A DNA stretch of 64,000 nucleotides, taken from assembly GCA_052034085.1 (NCBI GenBank), contig JBPOJA010000015.1, positions 1 through 64,000 of the forward strand, written 5' to 3'. The stretch comes from UBA1426 sp052034085 (GTDB taxonomy: Bacteria > Bacillota > Clostridia > Peptostreptococcales > Anaerovoracaceae). Shown piece after piece: positions 1 to 9,301 of the stretch. The translations under genes and the position numbers were made by a program. Numbering within the stretch: position 1 is the first letter of the stretch; the number at the start of each line of letters is the position of its first letter. Under the pieces are notes generated by a model, which was not told the DNA's origin, did not search any database, and worked only from the letters and a program-made list of their open reading frames with translations.

Positions 1-78
1 CTGCGAAATTTTAAATATGACCGGGAATAGTTATCGCCTGGAGCACAGAAAAACTATTACCAAAGGTTAAATCAATTT

Positions 79-111
79 ATGTACACTTTGTGGCGAAAAA
101 ATGTACATTTT
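79..111. repeat. Short direct repeats, possible IS21-type end
   Basis: ATGTACACTTT (79-89) and ATGTACATTTT (101-111) are near-identical and 22 bases apart. The second is followed by ACTTGACTG. Repeated TGTACA-plus-T-tract units resemble the multiple terminal repeats of IS21-family elements. No transposase is present in the window, so this could be only a remnant, the end of an element lying to the left, or chance. The identity is inference. Confidence 0.25.
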
Positions 112-271
112 ACTTGACTGCTTACAAGCTGGGCTTTTACTGAGCTCAAAATTTCAGCTAATTCCAGGAATAACACTGATATAGAACCCTGTCAGTGCAG
201 AATTTCAATTAATTCAATGTAATCAGATGAACTTTAACACTTCCGGCAAAACTATTTGAAAAACTGCACAA

Positions 272-297
272 AAACCCAAGATTTACTTGGGTTTTTT
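272..297. terminator. Bidirectional intrinsic terminator
   Basis: A 9-bp stem (AAACCCAAG / CTTGGGTTT) with a 5-base loop is followed on the plus strand by a T-run. The minus strand also reads into T residues after the stem. It sits about 90 bases beyond the end of the minus-strand transketolase pair, so it probably ends that transcript and may also stop one entering from the left. Confidence 0.7.
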
Positions 298-385
298 AAA
301 ACTAATCGAAATATTGCACAGGGGTTGTATGGGGGTGATGGCGAATTCACGTAAGTAAGAGTATTACTACAAACAAACACCCGGT

Positions 386-1312
386 TTATAACCCTTCTAC
401 CGCAGACACAATATCTTCTGCCGTCAATCCGTAAGCTTTCTGCAGTTCCGCAGGTTTACCGGACTGGCCGAATTCATCTTTGATGCCCACGAATTTCACG
501 GGAGCAGGATGTTTTTGAGCCAACAGCTCTGCTACAGCACTGCCTAAACCTCCGATTACCGTATGCTCCTCAGCCGTCACAATGCCTTTTGTTTCCTTGC
601 CGGCCTTAATCACAGCCTCCTCATCAAGGGGTTTGATGGTATGCATATCGATTACCCGCACCGACACGCCCTTTTCTGCCAGGGTTTCAGCAGCCTGCAG
701 AGCTTCATTAACCATTATGCCCGTGGCGATTACGGTGTAATCGTTTCCTTCTCTTACACAAAGAGACTTACCTATTTCAAATTTCTGTCTCTCTTCATAA
801 AGTAGCGGTACTCCTGCCCTGCCCAGCCTGACATAGACCGGACCGTTAATCTTAACAACTTCTCTGATTAAAGCCGATGCGGACACTGCATCAGACGGGT
901 TTATCACAATCATGCCCGGAATAGCACGCATCAGAGCTATATCTTCTATGGCCTGATGACTGCCACCGTCTTCACCCACAGTAACCCCTGCGTGAGTTGC
1001 ACAGATTTTAACGTTAGCGCCTGTATAGGCAATGCTGTTTCTTATAATCTCAAAAGCCCGGCCTGTAGCGAACATGGCAAAAGTGCTGGCGAAAACGATT
1101 TTCCCCGAATGAGCCATTCCGGCTGCTGCACCATACATGTTCTGCTCTGCTATTCCCATATTGAAAAATCTTTCCGGGAACTGAGCCTTGAAAAACTTTG
1201 TCATAGTGGACCCTGAAAGATCCGCATCGAAAACAACAATATTCTCATATTCGGCTCCCAGCTTTGCCAGGGTTTCGCCATAGGCTTGCCTTGTTGCTAT
1301 CTTGTCTGCCAT
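386..1312 (-). CDS. Transketolase, C-terminal subunit
   Basis: This is the pyrimidine-binding plus C-terminal half of a split transketolase, 308 residues. It should pair with the adjacent N-terminal subunit to form thiamine-diphosphate transketolase in the non-oxidative pentose phosphate pathway. Visible signs are the Pyr-domain stretch around FNMGIAEQNM, the motif GVTVGEDGGSHQ, and a C-terminal domain with HTVIGGLGSAV. I chose ATG at 1312, which has GGAGG nine bases upstream; a GTG at 1318 is too close to that site. The gene overlaps the end of the N-terminal subunit by 16 bases, which suggests translational coupling. Split transketolases are common in Clostridia and archaea. Confidence 0.93.
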   Translation of the reverse strand: MADKIATRQAYGETLAKLGAEYENIVVFDADLSGSTMTKFFKAQFPERFFNMGIAEQNMYGAAAGMAHSGKIVFASTFAMFATGRAFEIIRNSIAYTGANVKICATHAGVTVGEDGGSHQAIEDIALMRAIPGMIVINPSDAVSASALIREVVKINGPVYVRLGRAGVPLLYEERQKFEIGKSLCVREGNDYTVIATGIMVNEALQAAETLAEKGVSVRVIDMHTIKPLDEEAVIKAGKETKGIVTAEEHTVIGGLGSAVAELLAQKHPAPVKFVGIKDEFGQSGKPAELQKAYGLTAEDIVSAVEGL

Positions 1313-2148
1313 TGCCACACACCTCCCAGTTCCTCAATGGCCTGTTTGGCCTGATCTTCCGATGGTGCCTTGCCGTGCCAGCCATAATCGTTTTCCATGT
1401 ATGAAACGCCTTTGCCCTTGGTGGTCCTTGCAACTATGGCAAAGGGGCTGGAGCCGCTGCCACTCTGATATTCCCTGGCCCTGTCAAAGGCCTCTTTGAT
1501 TTCCTCCATATTGTGGCCGTCTATCATTATTGTTTCAAATCCAAAGCTTTTGAGTTTAGCATCTATAGGTGTCACCGTCATTACATCTTCATTGTTGCCG
1601 TCGATTTGCAGGCCATTCCAGTCTACAATGACAACGAGATTATTCAGTTTATAATGTCCTGCTGACATCATGGCCTCCCAGACGATTCCTTCCTGCAACT
1701 CTCCGTCACCCAGCAGAACATATATTCTGCCGGGATTTTTATCCAGTTTGTTTGCAAGCGCCATGCCTATGGCGGAGGAAAACCCCTGCCCCAAAGAGCC
1801 TGTGGACATTTCAATACCTGGAACAAGACTCATATCGGGATGGCCCTGAAGCATGCTGCCCAGTTTTCTGAATCTTATCAGCTCCTCCTTGGGAAAATAT
1901 CCTCTTTCCGCCAGTGTTGAATAGATGCCCGGAGTTGCGTGACCTTTTGATAGAACGAACTTATCACGGTCAGGCTTGTTGGGGTCCGCAGGATCGATGT
2001 TCATCTCATAAAAATAGAGCATAGTCAGTATTTCAGTTGCAGACAGGGATCCTCCCGGGTGGCCTGAGCCTGCATTATACACTGAAATAATAATGCTCTT
2101 TCTTATTTCGTTGGCTGTGGCTTTAAGCCGGCCGTAATCAGGTGTCAT
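1297..2148 (-). CDS. Transketolase, N-terminal (TPP-binding) subunit
   Basis: This is the N-terminal half of the split transketolase, 283 residues, which binds the diphosphate and Mg2+ of thiamine diphosphate. The TPP motif runs from LGDGELQEG to VVIVDWNGLQ; SGHPGGSLS and SKGHATPGIYS are also family-typical. AAAGGAGG lies just before the ATG. It is followed by the C-terminal subunit with a 16-base overlap, and preceded 46 bases away by trpS on the same strand. The two subunits together transfer ketol units between sugar phosphates, supplying ribose and erythrose phosphates to an organism that appears to live on amino acids. Confidence 0.94.
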   Translation of the reverse strand: MTPDYGRLKATANEIRKSIIISVYNAGSGHPGGSLSATEILTMLYFYEMNIDPADPNKPDRDKFVLSKGHATPGIYSTLAERGYFPKEELIRFRKLGSMLQGHPDMSLVPGIEMSTGSLGQGFSSAIGMALANKLDKNPGRIYVLLGDGELQEGIVWEAMMSAGHYKLNNLVVIVDWNGLQIDGNNEDVMTVTPIDAKLKSFGFETIMIDGHNMEEIKEAFDRAREYQSGSGSSPFAIVARTTKGKGVSYMENDYGWHGKAPSEDQAKQAIEELGGVWQWQTR

Positions 2149-2194
2149 AAGAAACCTCCTTTACAAAGCTCTTTTTCACTCTTGTCAGAGCAGA

Positions 2195-3175
2195 TTATGT
2201 TCCCAGGCCCAGGTTGTCCTTGACTCTCCTTATGGTTTTTTGAGCAATTTTATCTGCTCTGCTGGCCCCCTCCTTGAGGGTATCAATCAGTTCCTGAGAA
2301 TAACGGATTTCATTGTATCTTTTCCCTATTGGCTCAATGCCCTGCCATACTACTTCAACGAGGTCTTTTTTAAAGGCGCCATAACCCTGGCCTTCATATT
2401 GTTTTTCCAGCTCTTTGATGTTTTTCCCTGAAAAGACACTGTAAATAGTGAGCAGGTTGCTGATGCCGGGCTTTTCTTTTATATTGAACCTTATGCTTCC
2501 TCCTGAGTCGGTGGTAGCTCTCATAATGGACTTTTTAACCTTTGCATAGTCATCCAGGAGGGAAATTCTGCTGTGTTCGTTGGCGGCACTCTTGCTCATC
2601 TTGGCAGAAGGGTCATCCAAGGACATAATTCTGGCGCCCTCCTTTAAAAACCTACCTTCGGGGACCACAAAGGTTTCACCGAAAGCGTTATTGACTCTGA
2701 TGGCAATGTCCCTGGTAAGTTCAATATGCTGCTTCTGATCATTGCCTACAGGCACAATATTGGTATCATAGAGCAATATATCTGCCGCCATCAGAATAGG
2801 ATAGGTAAAAAGTCCTGCCGGAGCGGATTCACTTCCCTTGTTTTTCTGCTTAAACTGGGTCATCCTGGAAAGTTCCCCTGTGTAGGCATTGCACATGAGC
2901 ATCCAGCTCAGCTCGGCGTGTGCAGCTACATCGGACTGAACAAAAACAATTGATTTCCTTGGATCAATGCCCACAGCAAGGTAAAGAGCTGCCACGTCCA
3001 GAATATGTCCTTTTAATTCCCTGGGATTTTGCGGCAGGGTAATGGAATGCAGATCAACTATACAGTAAACGCAATCATGTTCATCCTGCAACTCTACAAA
3101 CTGCTTGAGGGCTCCCAGATAATTCCCTATATGAATATTGCCCGTAGGCTGTACTCCCGAAAAAACTCTTCCCAT
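2195..3175 (-). CDS. trpS: Tryptophanyl-tRNA synthetase
   Basis: This is a class Ic aminoacyl-tRNA synthetase that charges tRNA-Trp in the cytoplasm. The 326 residues match the usual bacterial length. The HIGH-type motif is TGNIHIGNYLG near the N-terminus and the KMSKS motif is seen exactly in PSAKMSKSAAN. The tryptophan-pocket region with DIALR-type residues (TRDIAIRVN) is also visible. It lies 40 bases after the sigma factor and 46 before the transketolase pair, all on the minus strand, so it may share a transcript with them. No T-box leader is apparent in the short upstream gap. Confidence 0.97.
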   Translation of the reverse strand: MGRVFSGVQPTGNIHIGNYLGALKQFVELQDEHDCVYCIVDLHSITLPQNPRELKGHILDVAALYLAVGIDPRKSIVFVQSDVAAHAELSWMLMCNAYTGELSRMTQFKQKNKGSESAPAGLFTYPILMAADILLYDTNIVPVGNDQKQHIELTRDIAIRVNNAFGETFVVPEGRFLKEGARIMSLDDPSAKMSKSAANEHSRISLLDDYAKVKKSIMRATTDSGGSIRFNIKEKPGISNLLTIYSVFSGKNIKELEKQYEGQGYGAFKKDLVEVVWQGIEPIGKRYNEIRYSQELIDTLKEGASRADKIAQKTIRRVKDNLGLGT

Positions 3176-3215
3176 AACTTCGTCTCCATCCGTATCAATT
3201 AGTAAACCTATCCTG

Positions 3216-3968
3216 CTATCTGTAATATTCTTCCCTGAACCTGTTTCTTAATTTCTTTTCCATCCTGGAAACCGTCATCTGTGAAACCCCTATTTCATTG
3301 GCGATTTCCTGCTGGGTTTTATCGGCGAAAAACCTCATGGCAAACACTTTTTTCTCCTGATCGCTCAAAGTGTCCATTACTTGTTTTATTATCTCGCTGT
3401 TTTCAAAATTGGAATAACCTGTCTCTTCCTTGGCCGTAAAGCGCTCGAATATGGGAGCTTCTCCTTCGTTGCCGGTTTCATCGAAGGTCTGCTGCAGGGA
3501 GAATGTGCCATAGGCCTGACCGCTTTCCATGGCTTCCAGCACATCTTCCTCAGTTACCTCAAGGTATTCTGCCAGTTCGGAAACCAAAGGAGCCCTGCCC
3601 AGCTTCTGTCCAAGAGTTTCCTTTGCCCCGGGAAGTTTTGCAGAGATTTCTTTCCATTTTCTGGGTACCTTGATGGCCCAGCCCTTGTCCCTGAAGTATC
3701 TTTTTATTTCGCCAATAATAGTGGGGGTGGCAAAGCTTGTGAATTCATAACCCTTATCGGGATCAAACCTTTCCACCGCAAAGACCAGGGCCATGGAACC
3801 CACCTGATATAAGTCATCATAGTCCACGCCCTTATTAACATATTTTTTTGCAAGAATATCAACCATGTAGAGATACCTTTCCACAAGCTTGTTTCTTATG
3901 GCAAGGTCTTTCGTACGGCTGTATTCTCTAAACAGATTTGCGGTGTCGTCTTTCACCACTGAGGTCAT
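3216..3968 (-). CDS. RNA polymerase sigma factor, SigB/SigF/SigG type
   Basis: This is a group 3 sigma-70 factor of 250 residues that directs RNA polymerase to alternative promoters. Region 2 covers about residues 25-95 (DLYQVGSMALVFAVERFDP, then SFATPTIIGEIKRYFRDKGW). Region 3 follows, and region 4 is C-terminal with a helix-turn-helix (QQEIANEIGVSQMTVSRMEKKL). The two genes before it encode an RsbW/SpoIIAB-like kinase and an RsbV/SpoIIAA-like STAS protein, so it is expected to be held inactive by the kinase and released by partner switching. Sequence alone does not separate a SigB-like stress factor from a sporulation SigF; I lean to SigB-like because the module follows gyrA and no sporulation genes adjoin it. 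Confidence 0.88.
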   Translation of the reverse strand: MTSVVKDDTANLFREYSRTKDLAIRNKLVERYLYMVDILAKKYVNKGVDYDDLYQVGSMALVFAVERFDPDKGYEFTSFATPTIIGEIKRYFRDKGWAIKVPRKWKEISAKLPGAKETLGQKLGRAPLVSELAEYLEVTEEDVLEAMESGQAYGTFSLQQTFDETGNEGEAPIFERFTAKEETGYSNFENSEIIKQVMDTLSDQEKKVFAMRFFADKTQQEIANEIGVSQMTVSRMEKKLRNRFREEYYR

Positions 3969-3992
3969 ATAATAACACCTTTCTCGTAACAG

Positions 3993-4397
3993 TTATTTGC
4001 TGTACTTCACCATCTTGATGTGGGTGCCGATTCCCAATTCTGTGAGTATATCTACTTCATCCATGAGAGCTCTGATAATGTAAATGCCCAGACCTCCTTC
4101 TTTCGGAGCAGTCAGACAGGGCTCGTTGTATTTGCTCATGTCAAATCCTCCCGACCTGTCGGACACGGAAACAGTAATCCTGTCGTCCGTTATTTCGCAA
4201 ACAACCTCGTAATCTCCTCCCCCTCCTGTTGTTCTGTGGCAAAGGGCATTGTTGCATGCTTCTGATACCGCAACCTTGATGTCCTCAATTGCTTCCACGT
4301 CGAAGCCGGCCTGGTTGGCCAAAGACGAAATGGCCATCCTTATGGTCCCAACGTATTCCGGTTTACCGGGCACTGAAAACTTAAACAAATCGGTCAT
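3993..4397 (-). CDS. Anti-sigma factor / serine kinase (RsbW/SpoIIAB-like)
   Basis: A GHKL-fold serine kinase of 134 residues that should bind the adjacent sigma factor and phosphorylate the STAS antagonist. The N-box is in VSEACNNALCH, the ATP-lid region has DRSGGFD, and the G-box is EGGLGIYIIRALMDEV near the C-terminus. Length fits the RsbW family. It lies 17 bases after the antagonist gene and 24 bases before the sigma gene, the classical order of such modules (antagonist, anti-sigma, sigma). Confidence 0.9.
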   Translation of the reverse strand: MTDLFKFSVPGKPEYVGTIRMAISSLANQAGFDVEAIEDIKVAVSEACNNALCHRTTGGGGDYEVVCEITDDRITVSVSDRSGGFDMSKYNEPCLTAPKEGGLGIYIIRALMDEVDILTELGIGTHIKMVKYSK

Positions 4398-4414
4398 GGT
4401 CTACTCCTTAGAAT

Positions 4415-4738
4415 CTACTCGCAAAGTTGGGGACACAGCAGACTGTCAAGCTTGGTAATACGCAGAAGCTTACTGATGCCGACTCCTGGATTCCTGATGG
4501 TAATCTCGTTGTGATTCTCCCTCATCCTCCCCAGGGCACCGATAATAACTCCAAGTCCGGTGCTGTCAATGTAAGACAGTTCATCGAAATGGAGCACGAT
4601 GTCGGCTCTTTTTTCCCGGTATGCTTCGTTCAGTGCTTCTCTGAAGGCGGGTGCGCTGGAAATATCCAGCTCTCCTGTAAGGATTATGTCCCAGGAATGC
4701 TTGTCGTCATCAAAACTTCGTTGTATATTTAGTGTCAT
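4415..4738 (-). CDS. Anti-sigma factor antagonist, STAS domain (RsbV/SpoIIAA-like)
   Basis: A single STAS domain of 107 residues. The phosphorylatable serine is in LSYIDSTGLGVIIG, where the kinase partner acts and a PP2C phosphatase would reverse it. When dephosphorylated, the family binds the anti-sigma factor and frees sigma. I place the start at ATG 4738, since GGAGG lies eight bases upstream; an upstream ATG at 4807 would overlap the end of gyrA and has no such site. The gene begins 55 bases after gyrA. The PAS-PP2C phosphatase at 21209 is a possible upstream partner (inference). Confidence 0.9.
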   Translation of the reverse strand: MTLNIQRSFDDDKHSWDIILTGELDISSAPAFREALNEAYREKRADIVLHFDELSYIDSTGLGVIIGALGRMRENHNEITIRNPGVGISKLLRITKLDSLLCPQLCE

Positions 4739-4793
4739 AATAATGTCCTCCATGAGACTATACCCTGACCCTTTGCTTCTAAACAGCGGGGCT

Positions 4794-7289
4794 TTACTCG
4801 ATTTCAAGCCTCATCTGGTCGTCTTCTCCATTTTCACCGTTTTTTTCATCGGAATCATTATCATCTCTGATGGCCTTTGCCAAAGCAATAATATTGCTTT
4901 CTTCATCAACCCTCATAATTTTTACACCCTGGGTTGCCCGGCTTAGCTTGGAAACCTCTTCTGCCTTTATCCTTATGATGATGCCGTCTGAATTAATCAG
5001 GAACAGCTCATCCTCTTCGTTAACCGCCACCGCACCAATAAGGGCGCCCGTTTTGGCAAATTTGCTTTTATCGTAAGTCAGGAGTCCTTTGCCTCCTCTA
5101 GCCTGAATCTTATATTCCTTTAAGGGAGTCCTCTTGCCAAAGCCAGATTCCGTAACCACCAGTAGCTCTTCATTCTTTTCAGCAAGCTCCATGGCTACCA
5201 CTTCGTCATCCTTATCCAATGTGATGGCTCTTACTCCTCCGGCGACTCTGCCCATTGGACGTACATCATTTTCACTGAAGCAGATTGATTTGCCTTTTTT
5301 TGTAACAATGATGATATTGCTCTTGCCTGTTGTTTCTTTTATGCCGATAAGTTCGTCTCCGTCTCTCAAACTTATGGCTATCAGACCGGTTTTTCTGTTG
5401 GTATCAAACTGAGAAATAGCCGTTTTCTTTATTATGCCATTTTTAGTTACACTTATAAGGTAGCGGTCCGTATCAAAGCTTTCTATGGGAATAACCGCTG
5501 TAATTCTCTCTCTTTGCATCAGGTTCAGGAAGTTTACTGCCGGTGTTCCCTTGGCTGTCCTTTGAGCTTCGGGAATCTCATAGGCTTTAATTCTATGCGC
5601 TTTCCCCGTATTTGTAAAGAACATGAGATAGTCGTGGGTGGAAGTTATAATCAGGTTCTTTACGAAATCATTGTCTCTTGTGGTAAGACCCATAATGCCT
5701 TTTCCGCCACGCCGCTGGGTCTTATAGGTATCAGCGGACACCCTCTTAATATAGCCCAGATGAGTTAAAGTTATGGCTACTTTTTCCTCCTGTATCAGGT
5801 CCTCCTCATCAATTTCATCGTGATCTGACACTATCTTGGTTCTTCTCTTATCTGCGTATTTATTTTTTATCTCTTGAAGCTCTTCCTTGACAACCTCCAT
5901 AATCAATCTTTCGTCGGAAAGGAGTTTCTTATACCATGCAATTTTTTCCATCAGGTCAGCATACTCTGCCTCGATTTTTTCTCTTTCCAGCCCCTGCAGC
6001 CTGGCCAGACGCATATCCAGTATGGCCTGAGCCTGTATTTCAGAGAGGTTGAAAGCCTCCATCAACCTTTCCTTAGCATCGTTGTAGCTCTCCCTGATAA
6101 TTTTTATGATAGCCGATATATTATCCAGAGCAATTCTGAGTCCCTCGAGGATATGAGCCCGGGCCTCAGCTTTGTTTAAATCAAACACAGTCCTTCTGGT
6201 TACAACTGTCTTTTGATGAAGCAGATATTGCTTCAGGATTTCGTAGAGGTTGAGAACCCTGGGCTCTCCGTCAACTAAAGCCAGCATTATCATGCTGTAG
6301 CTTTCCTGAAGTTGGGTATGCTTGTATAGCCTGTTGAGGGTTATTTGGGGGTTGGCATCTCTTTTCAGTTCAATAACTATTCTTGTGCCCTCCCTGTTGG
6401 ACTCATCCCTTACTCCCGCTATGCCATCAAGCTTTTTATCCTTTATAAGCTCGGCGATTTTTTCAATTACACGGGCTTTGTTTACCTGAAAAGGTATTTC
6501 AGTGACAACTATCTGGGTTTTTCCTTTGGAAGTTTCTTCTATTTCTGTCTTTGAGCGGACCAATACCCTGCCATGGCCGGTCTTGTATGCCTGTTTGGCG
6601 CTGTTTTTACCTAAAATTGTGGCTCCGGTAGGGAAATCCGGCCCCTTGACTATCTTTACAAGATCGCCTATATCCGCATCATCGTGATCAATCATGTAAA
6701 TGGAAGCATCTATTACTTCTCCAAGATTGTGGGGAGGTATTGAAGTTGCCATTCCCACGGCTATGCCATTGCTTCCATTGACCAGAAGATTTGGGAATCT
6801 TGAAGGAAGAACAACAGGCTCCTTCTCTTCACCATCGAAATTTGGAGTAAAATCAACTGTATCTTTTTCAATATCCCTGAGCATTTCCAGAGCGAAATGA
6901 GTCATTCTGGCTTCCGTGTAACGCATGGCGGCTGCACCGTCGCCATCAACAGAACCGAAGTTTCCGTGGCCATCCACAAGCATATATCGGGTTGAGAAAT
7001 CCTGAGCCAGTCTGACCATAGCATCATAGACGGAGCTGTCTCCATGGGGATGATACTTACCCATTACTTCGCCCACAATACGGGCAGATTTTTTGTGCGG
7101 TTTATCAGGGGAAAGTCCCAGTTCGGACATTCCGTAAAGTATTCTTCTGTGAACGGGCTTAAGTCCGTCTCTCACGTCTGGCAAGGCTCTGCCTATGATT
7201 ACGCTCATGGCATAATCTATGTAAGAGGTCCTCATTTCATCGTGAATTTCCACTTGCTGCATTTTAGAGTCTTCTAAAAAAGTTGTCAT
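4794..7289 (-). CDS. gyrA: DNA gyrase subunit A
   Basis: The breakage-and-reunion subunit of DNA gyrase, 831 residues, acting with GyrB to introduce negative supercoils. The catalytic tyrosine is Tyr124 in AAMRYTEARM. The quinolone region reads HPHGDSSVYD, with Ser85 and Asp89 at the E. coli Ser83/Asp87 positions, a susceptible-type pattern. The C-terminal wrapping domain contains the GyrA box QRRGGKG. An AAGGAGT site precedes the ATG. It follows gyrB after 27 bases. The pair runs away from dnaA on the opposite side of the origin, rather than downstream of recF as in Bacillus. Confidence 0.98.
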   Translation of the reverse strand: MTTFLEDSKMQQVEIHDEMRTSYIDYAMSVIIGRALPDVRDGLKPVHRRILYGMSELGLSPDKPHKKSARIVGEVMGKYHPHGDSSVYDAMVRLAQDFSTRYMLVDGHGNFGSVDGDGAAAMRYTEARMTHFALEMLRDIEKDTVDFTPNFDGEEKEPVVLPSRFPNLLVNGSNGIAVGMATSIPPHNLGEVIDASIYMIDHDDADIGDLVKIVKGPDFPTGATILGKNSAKQAYKTGHGRVLVRSKTEIEETSKGKTQIVVTEIPFQVNKARVIEKIAELIKDKKLDGIAGVRDESNREGTRIVIELKRDANPQITLNRLYKHTQLQESYSMIMLALVDGEPRVLNLYEILKQYLLHQKTVVTRRTVFDLNKAEARAHILEGLRIALDNISAIIKIIRESYNDAKERLMEAFNLSEIQAQAILDMRLARLQGLEREKIEAEYADLMEKIAWYKKLLSDERLIMEVVKEELQEIKNKYADKRRTKIVSDHDEIDEEDLIQEEKVAITLTHLGYIKRVSADTYKTQRRGGKGIMGLTTRDNDFVKNLIITSTHDYLMFFTNTGKAHRIKAYEIPEAQRTAKGTPAVNFLNLMQRERITAVIPIESFDTDRYLISVTKNGIIKKTAISQFDTNRKTGLIAISLRDGDELIGIKETTGKSNIIIVTKKGKSICFSENDVRPMGRVAGGVRAITLDKDDEVVAMELAEKNEELLVVTESGFGKRTPLKEYKIQARGGKGLLTYDKSKFAKTGALIGAVAVNEEDELFLINSDGIIIRIKAEEVSKLSRATQGVKIMRVDEESNIIALAKAIRDDNDSDEKNGENGEDDQMRLEIE

Positions 7290-7316
7290 GCCCTACTCCT
7301 TAATAAAAAATTCCGG

Positions 7317-9239
7317 TTAAATATCAAGATTTTTAACGTATTTGGCATTTTCTTCAATGAATTTCTTCCTGGGAGGTACTTTATCCCCCATCAGAATGGT
7401 GAAAATGTCATCAGCCAGGGTCATATCTTCGTTGGTAACCTGTATCAGGGTACGTTTTTCGTAATCCATGGTAGTTTCCCATAGCTGTTCTGCATCCATT
7501 TCTCCGAGGCCCTTGTATCTTTGAACGGATTTAATTCCTGCACTGCCTATTTCTTTGATCAGCTTTTCCTGCTCCCTTTCTGAGTAGGTATAATAAGTTT
7601 CCTTGCCTTTAATGGTTCTGTAAAGAGGCGGCTGGGCTATGTAGATGTAGCCCCCTTCCACCAGAGGTTTCATGTACCTGTAGAAAAATGTCAGGAGCAA
7701 TGTTCTTATATGCGCTCCGTCCACATCGGCATCGGTCATAATAATGATTTTGTGATACCGGAGAGCATCCAGGTTAAAATCTTCTCCTATGTTACAGCCA
7801 AAAGCCGTAATCATATTTTTAATTTCTTCTGAATTCAAAATCTTATCCAGTCTGGCCTTTTCAACATTGAGGATTTTGCCCCGCAAAGGAAGTATAGCCT
7901 GACGGGCTCTGTCCCTGCCCATTTTGGCCGAACCTCCCGCAGAATCCCCCTCCACCAGGAATATTTCAGAGAGCGCCGGATCTCTTTCAGAGCAGTCGAA
8001 GAGTTTTCCGGGAAGCGCTATGCTGTCCAGAACACCTTTCCTTCTGGTGAGTTCCCTGGCTTTTCTTGCAGCCTCCCTGGCTCTTGATGCCCTCAGGCAT
8101 TTGTCCAGAATTATTCTTGCCTGCTGAGGGTTCTCCTCCAGAAAAGCCATGAGGTTTTCATTTGTGGTTGTTTCCACAAAGCCTCTCATTTCGCTGTTGC
8201 CAAGTTTGGACTTGGTCTGACCCTCAAACTGGGGGCTCATGAGCTTTACGGAAACAATGGCTGTAAGCCCCTCCCTGACGTCTTCACCGGCGAGGCCCTC
8301 TTCGTTATCCTTTAAATATTTATTTCTTTTGGCATAGTCATTGAATACTCTGGTAAGGGCGGATCTAAAGCCTATTAAGTGAGTTCCTCCCTCAGTTGTG
8401 TTGATGTTATTTGCATAAGCGAGAATAAGCTCATTGTAACGGTCTGTATATTGCATGGCTATTTCCACTTCCATGTCCTTCTTTACCAGTTGGAAGTAGA
8501 TGACATCTTTATGAATAGCCTCCTTATTTTTGTTCATAAATTCAACATACTCTTTTATTCCGCCTTCATAATGGAAACTCTCCTTTTTCTTCCGGCCTTC
8601 CCTTTCATCGATTAGCTTTATGGTAACGCCTTTATTTAAGAAAGCCATTTCCCTGAACCTGTGCTCCAGGGTATCGTAGCTGAATTCGATTTCATCAAAA
8701 ATATCGGGGTCCGGACTAAAGAGGGTTTTGGATCCGGTTTTCCTGGATTCGCCTATAACTTCAAGGGCGCTTGTGGCTTTGCCTTTTGAATAGGTTTGCC
8801 TGTAGATTTTGCCGTCTCTTTTTATCTCAACTTCCATATATGACGAAAGTGCGTTAACAACTGAAGCACCAACCCCGTGAAGTCCACCGGAAACCTTGTA
8901 TCCGCCTCCGCCGAATTTTCCTCCCGCATGCAAAACTGTATGTATTACTTCAACTGCAGGAATCTTGAGTTTGGGATGGAGATCAACCGGCATACCCCTT
9001 CCGTCATCTTCTATTTCAATGGAGTTGTCACTTTTTATGGTTATGGTAATATTATCGCAAAAGCCTGCGATAGCTTCGTCTATGCTGTTGTCTACAACCT
9101 CATACACCAGATGATGCAGACCTTTTGCACCGGTAGTTCCTATGTACATGCCCGGCCTTTTCCTTACCGGCTCCAGGCCTTCCAGTACCTGAATCTGTTC
9201 AGCATTATATTGTTGTTCTTTCACGTTTGCAGCTGACAT
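7317..9239 (-). CDS. gyrB: DNA gyrase subunit B
   Basis: The ATPase subunit of gyrase, 640 residues. A GHKL ATP-binding N-terminus is seen (EVVDNSIDEAIAG; DDGRGMPVDLHPK; GGLHGVGASVVNALS). It is followed by the transducer domain and a TOPRIM domain with EGDSAGGSAKMGRDR and the metal site DADVDGAHIRTLLL; PLRGKILNVEKAR is also typical. I chose ATG 9239, six bases after GAGGAGG; ATG 9245 abuts the ribosome site and is unlikely. The gene diverges from dnaA, and a matching promoter is listed at 9273-9301. Confidence 0.98.
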   Translation of the reverse strand: MSAANVKEQQYNAEQIQVLEGLEPVRKRPGMYIGTTGAKGLHHLVYEVVDNSIDEAIAGFCDNITITIKSDNSIEIEDDGRGMPVDLHPKLKIPAVEVIHTVLHAGGKFGGGGYKVSGGLHGVGASVVNALSSYMEVEIKRDGKIYRQTYSKGKATSALEVIGESRKTGSKTLFSPDPDIFDEIEFSYDTLEHRFREMAFLNKGVTIKLIDEREGRKKKESFHYEGGIKEYVEFMNKNKEAIHKDVIYFQLVKKDMEVEIAMQYTDRYNELILAYANNINTTEGGTHLIGFRSALTRVFNDYAKRNKYLKDNEEGLAGEDVREGLTAIVSVKLMSPQFEGQTKSKLGNSEMRGFVETTTNENLMAFLEENPQQARIILDKCLRASRAREAARKARELTRRKGVLDSIALPGKLFDCSERDPALSEIFLVEGDSAGGSAKMGRDRARQAILPLRGKILNVEKARLDKILNSEEIKNMITAFGCNIGEDFNLDALRYHKIIIMTDADVDGAHIRTLLLTFFYRYMKPLVEGGYIYIAQPPLYRTIKGKETYYTYSEREQEKLIKEIGSAGIKSVQRYKGLGEMDAEQLWETTMDYEKRTLIQVTNEDMTLADDIFTILMGDKVPPRKKFIEENAKYVKNLDI

Positions 9240-9272
9240 TTTCATCCTCCTCTGCTTTTTAAACACCAAATT

Positions 9273-9301
9273 ATTTTACCGCAAAAATCACATTTGTGCA
9301 A
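9273..9301 (-). promoter_or_regulatory. Probable gyrBA promoter
   Basis: Read on the minus strand, TTGCAC (9301-9296) and TAAAAT (9278-9273) are separated by 17 bases. The -10 lies about 35 bases before the gyrB start. The promoter is inside the origin region, near DnaA boxes. Confidence 0.5.

Larger units (their letters stand above)
1..385. other. Non-coding left edge
   Basis: No convincing gene is seen in these 385 bases. The stretch holds a pair of short direct repeats (79-89 and 101-111) and a hairpin with a T-run (272-297), listed separately. The rest is AT-rich with no recognisable coding pattern. It lies downstream of the minus-strand transketolase genes. Confidence 0.6.
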
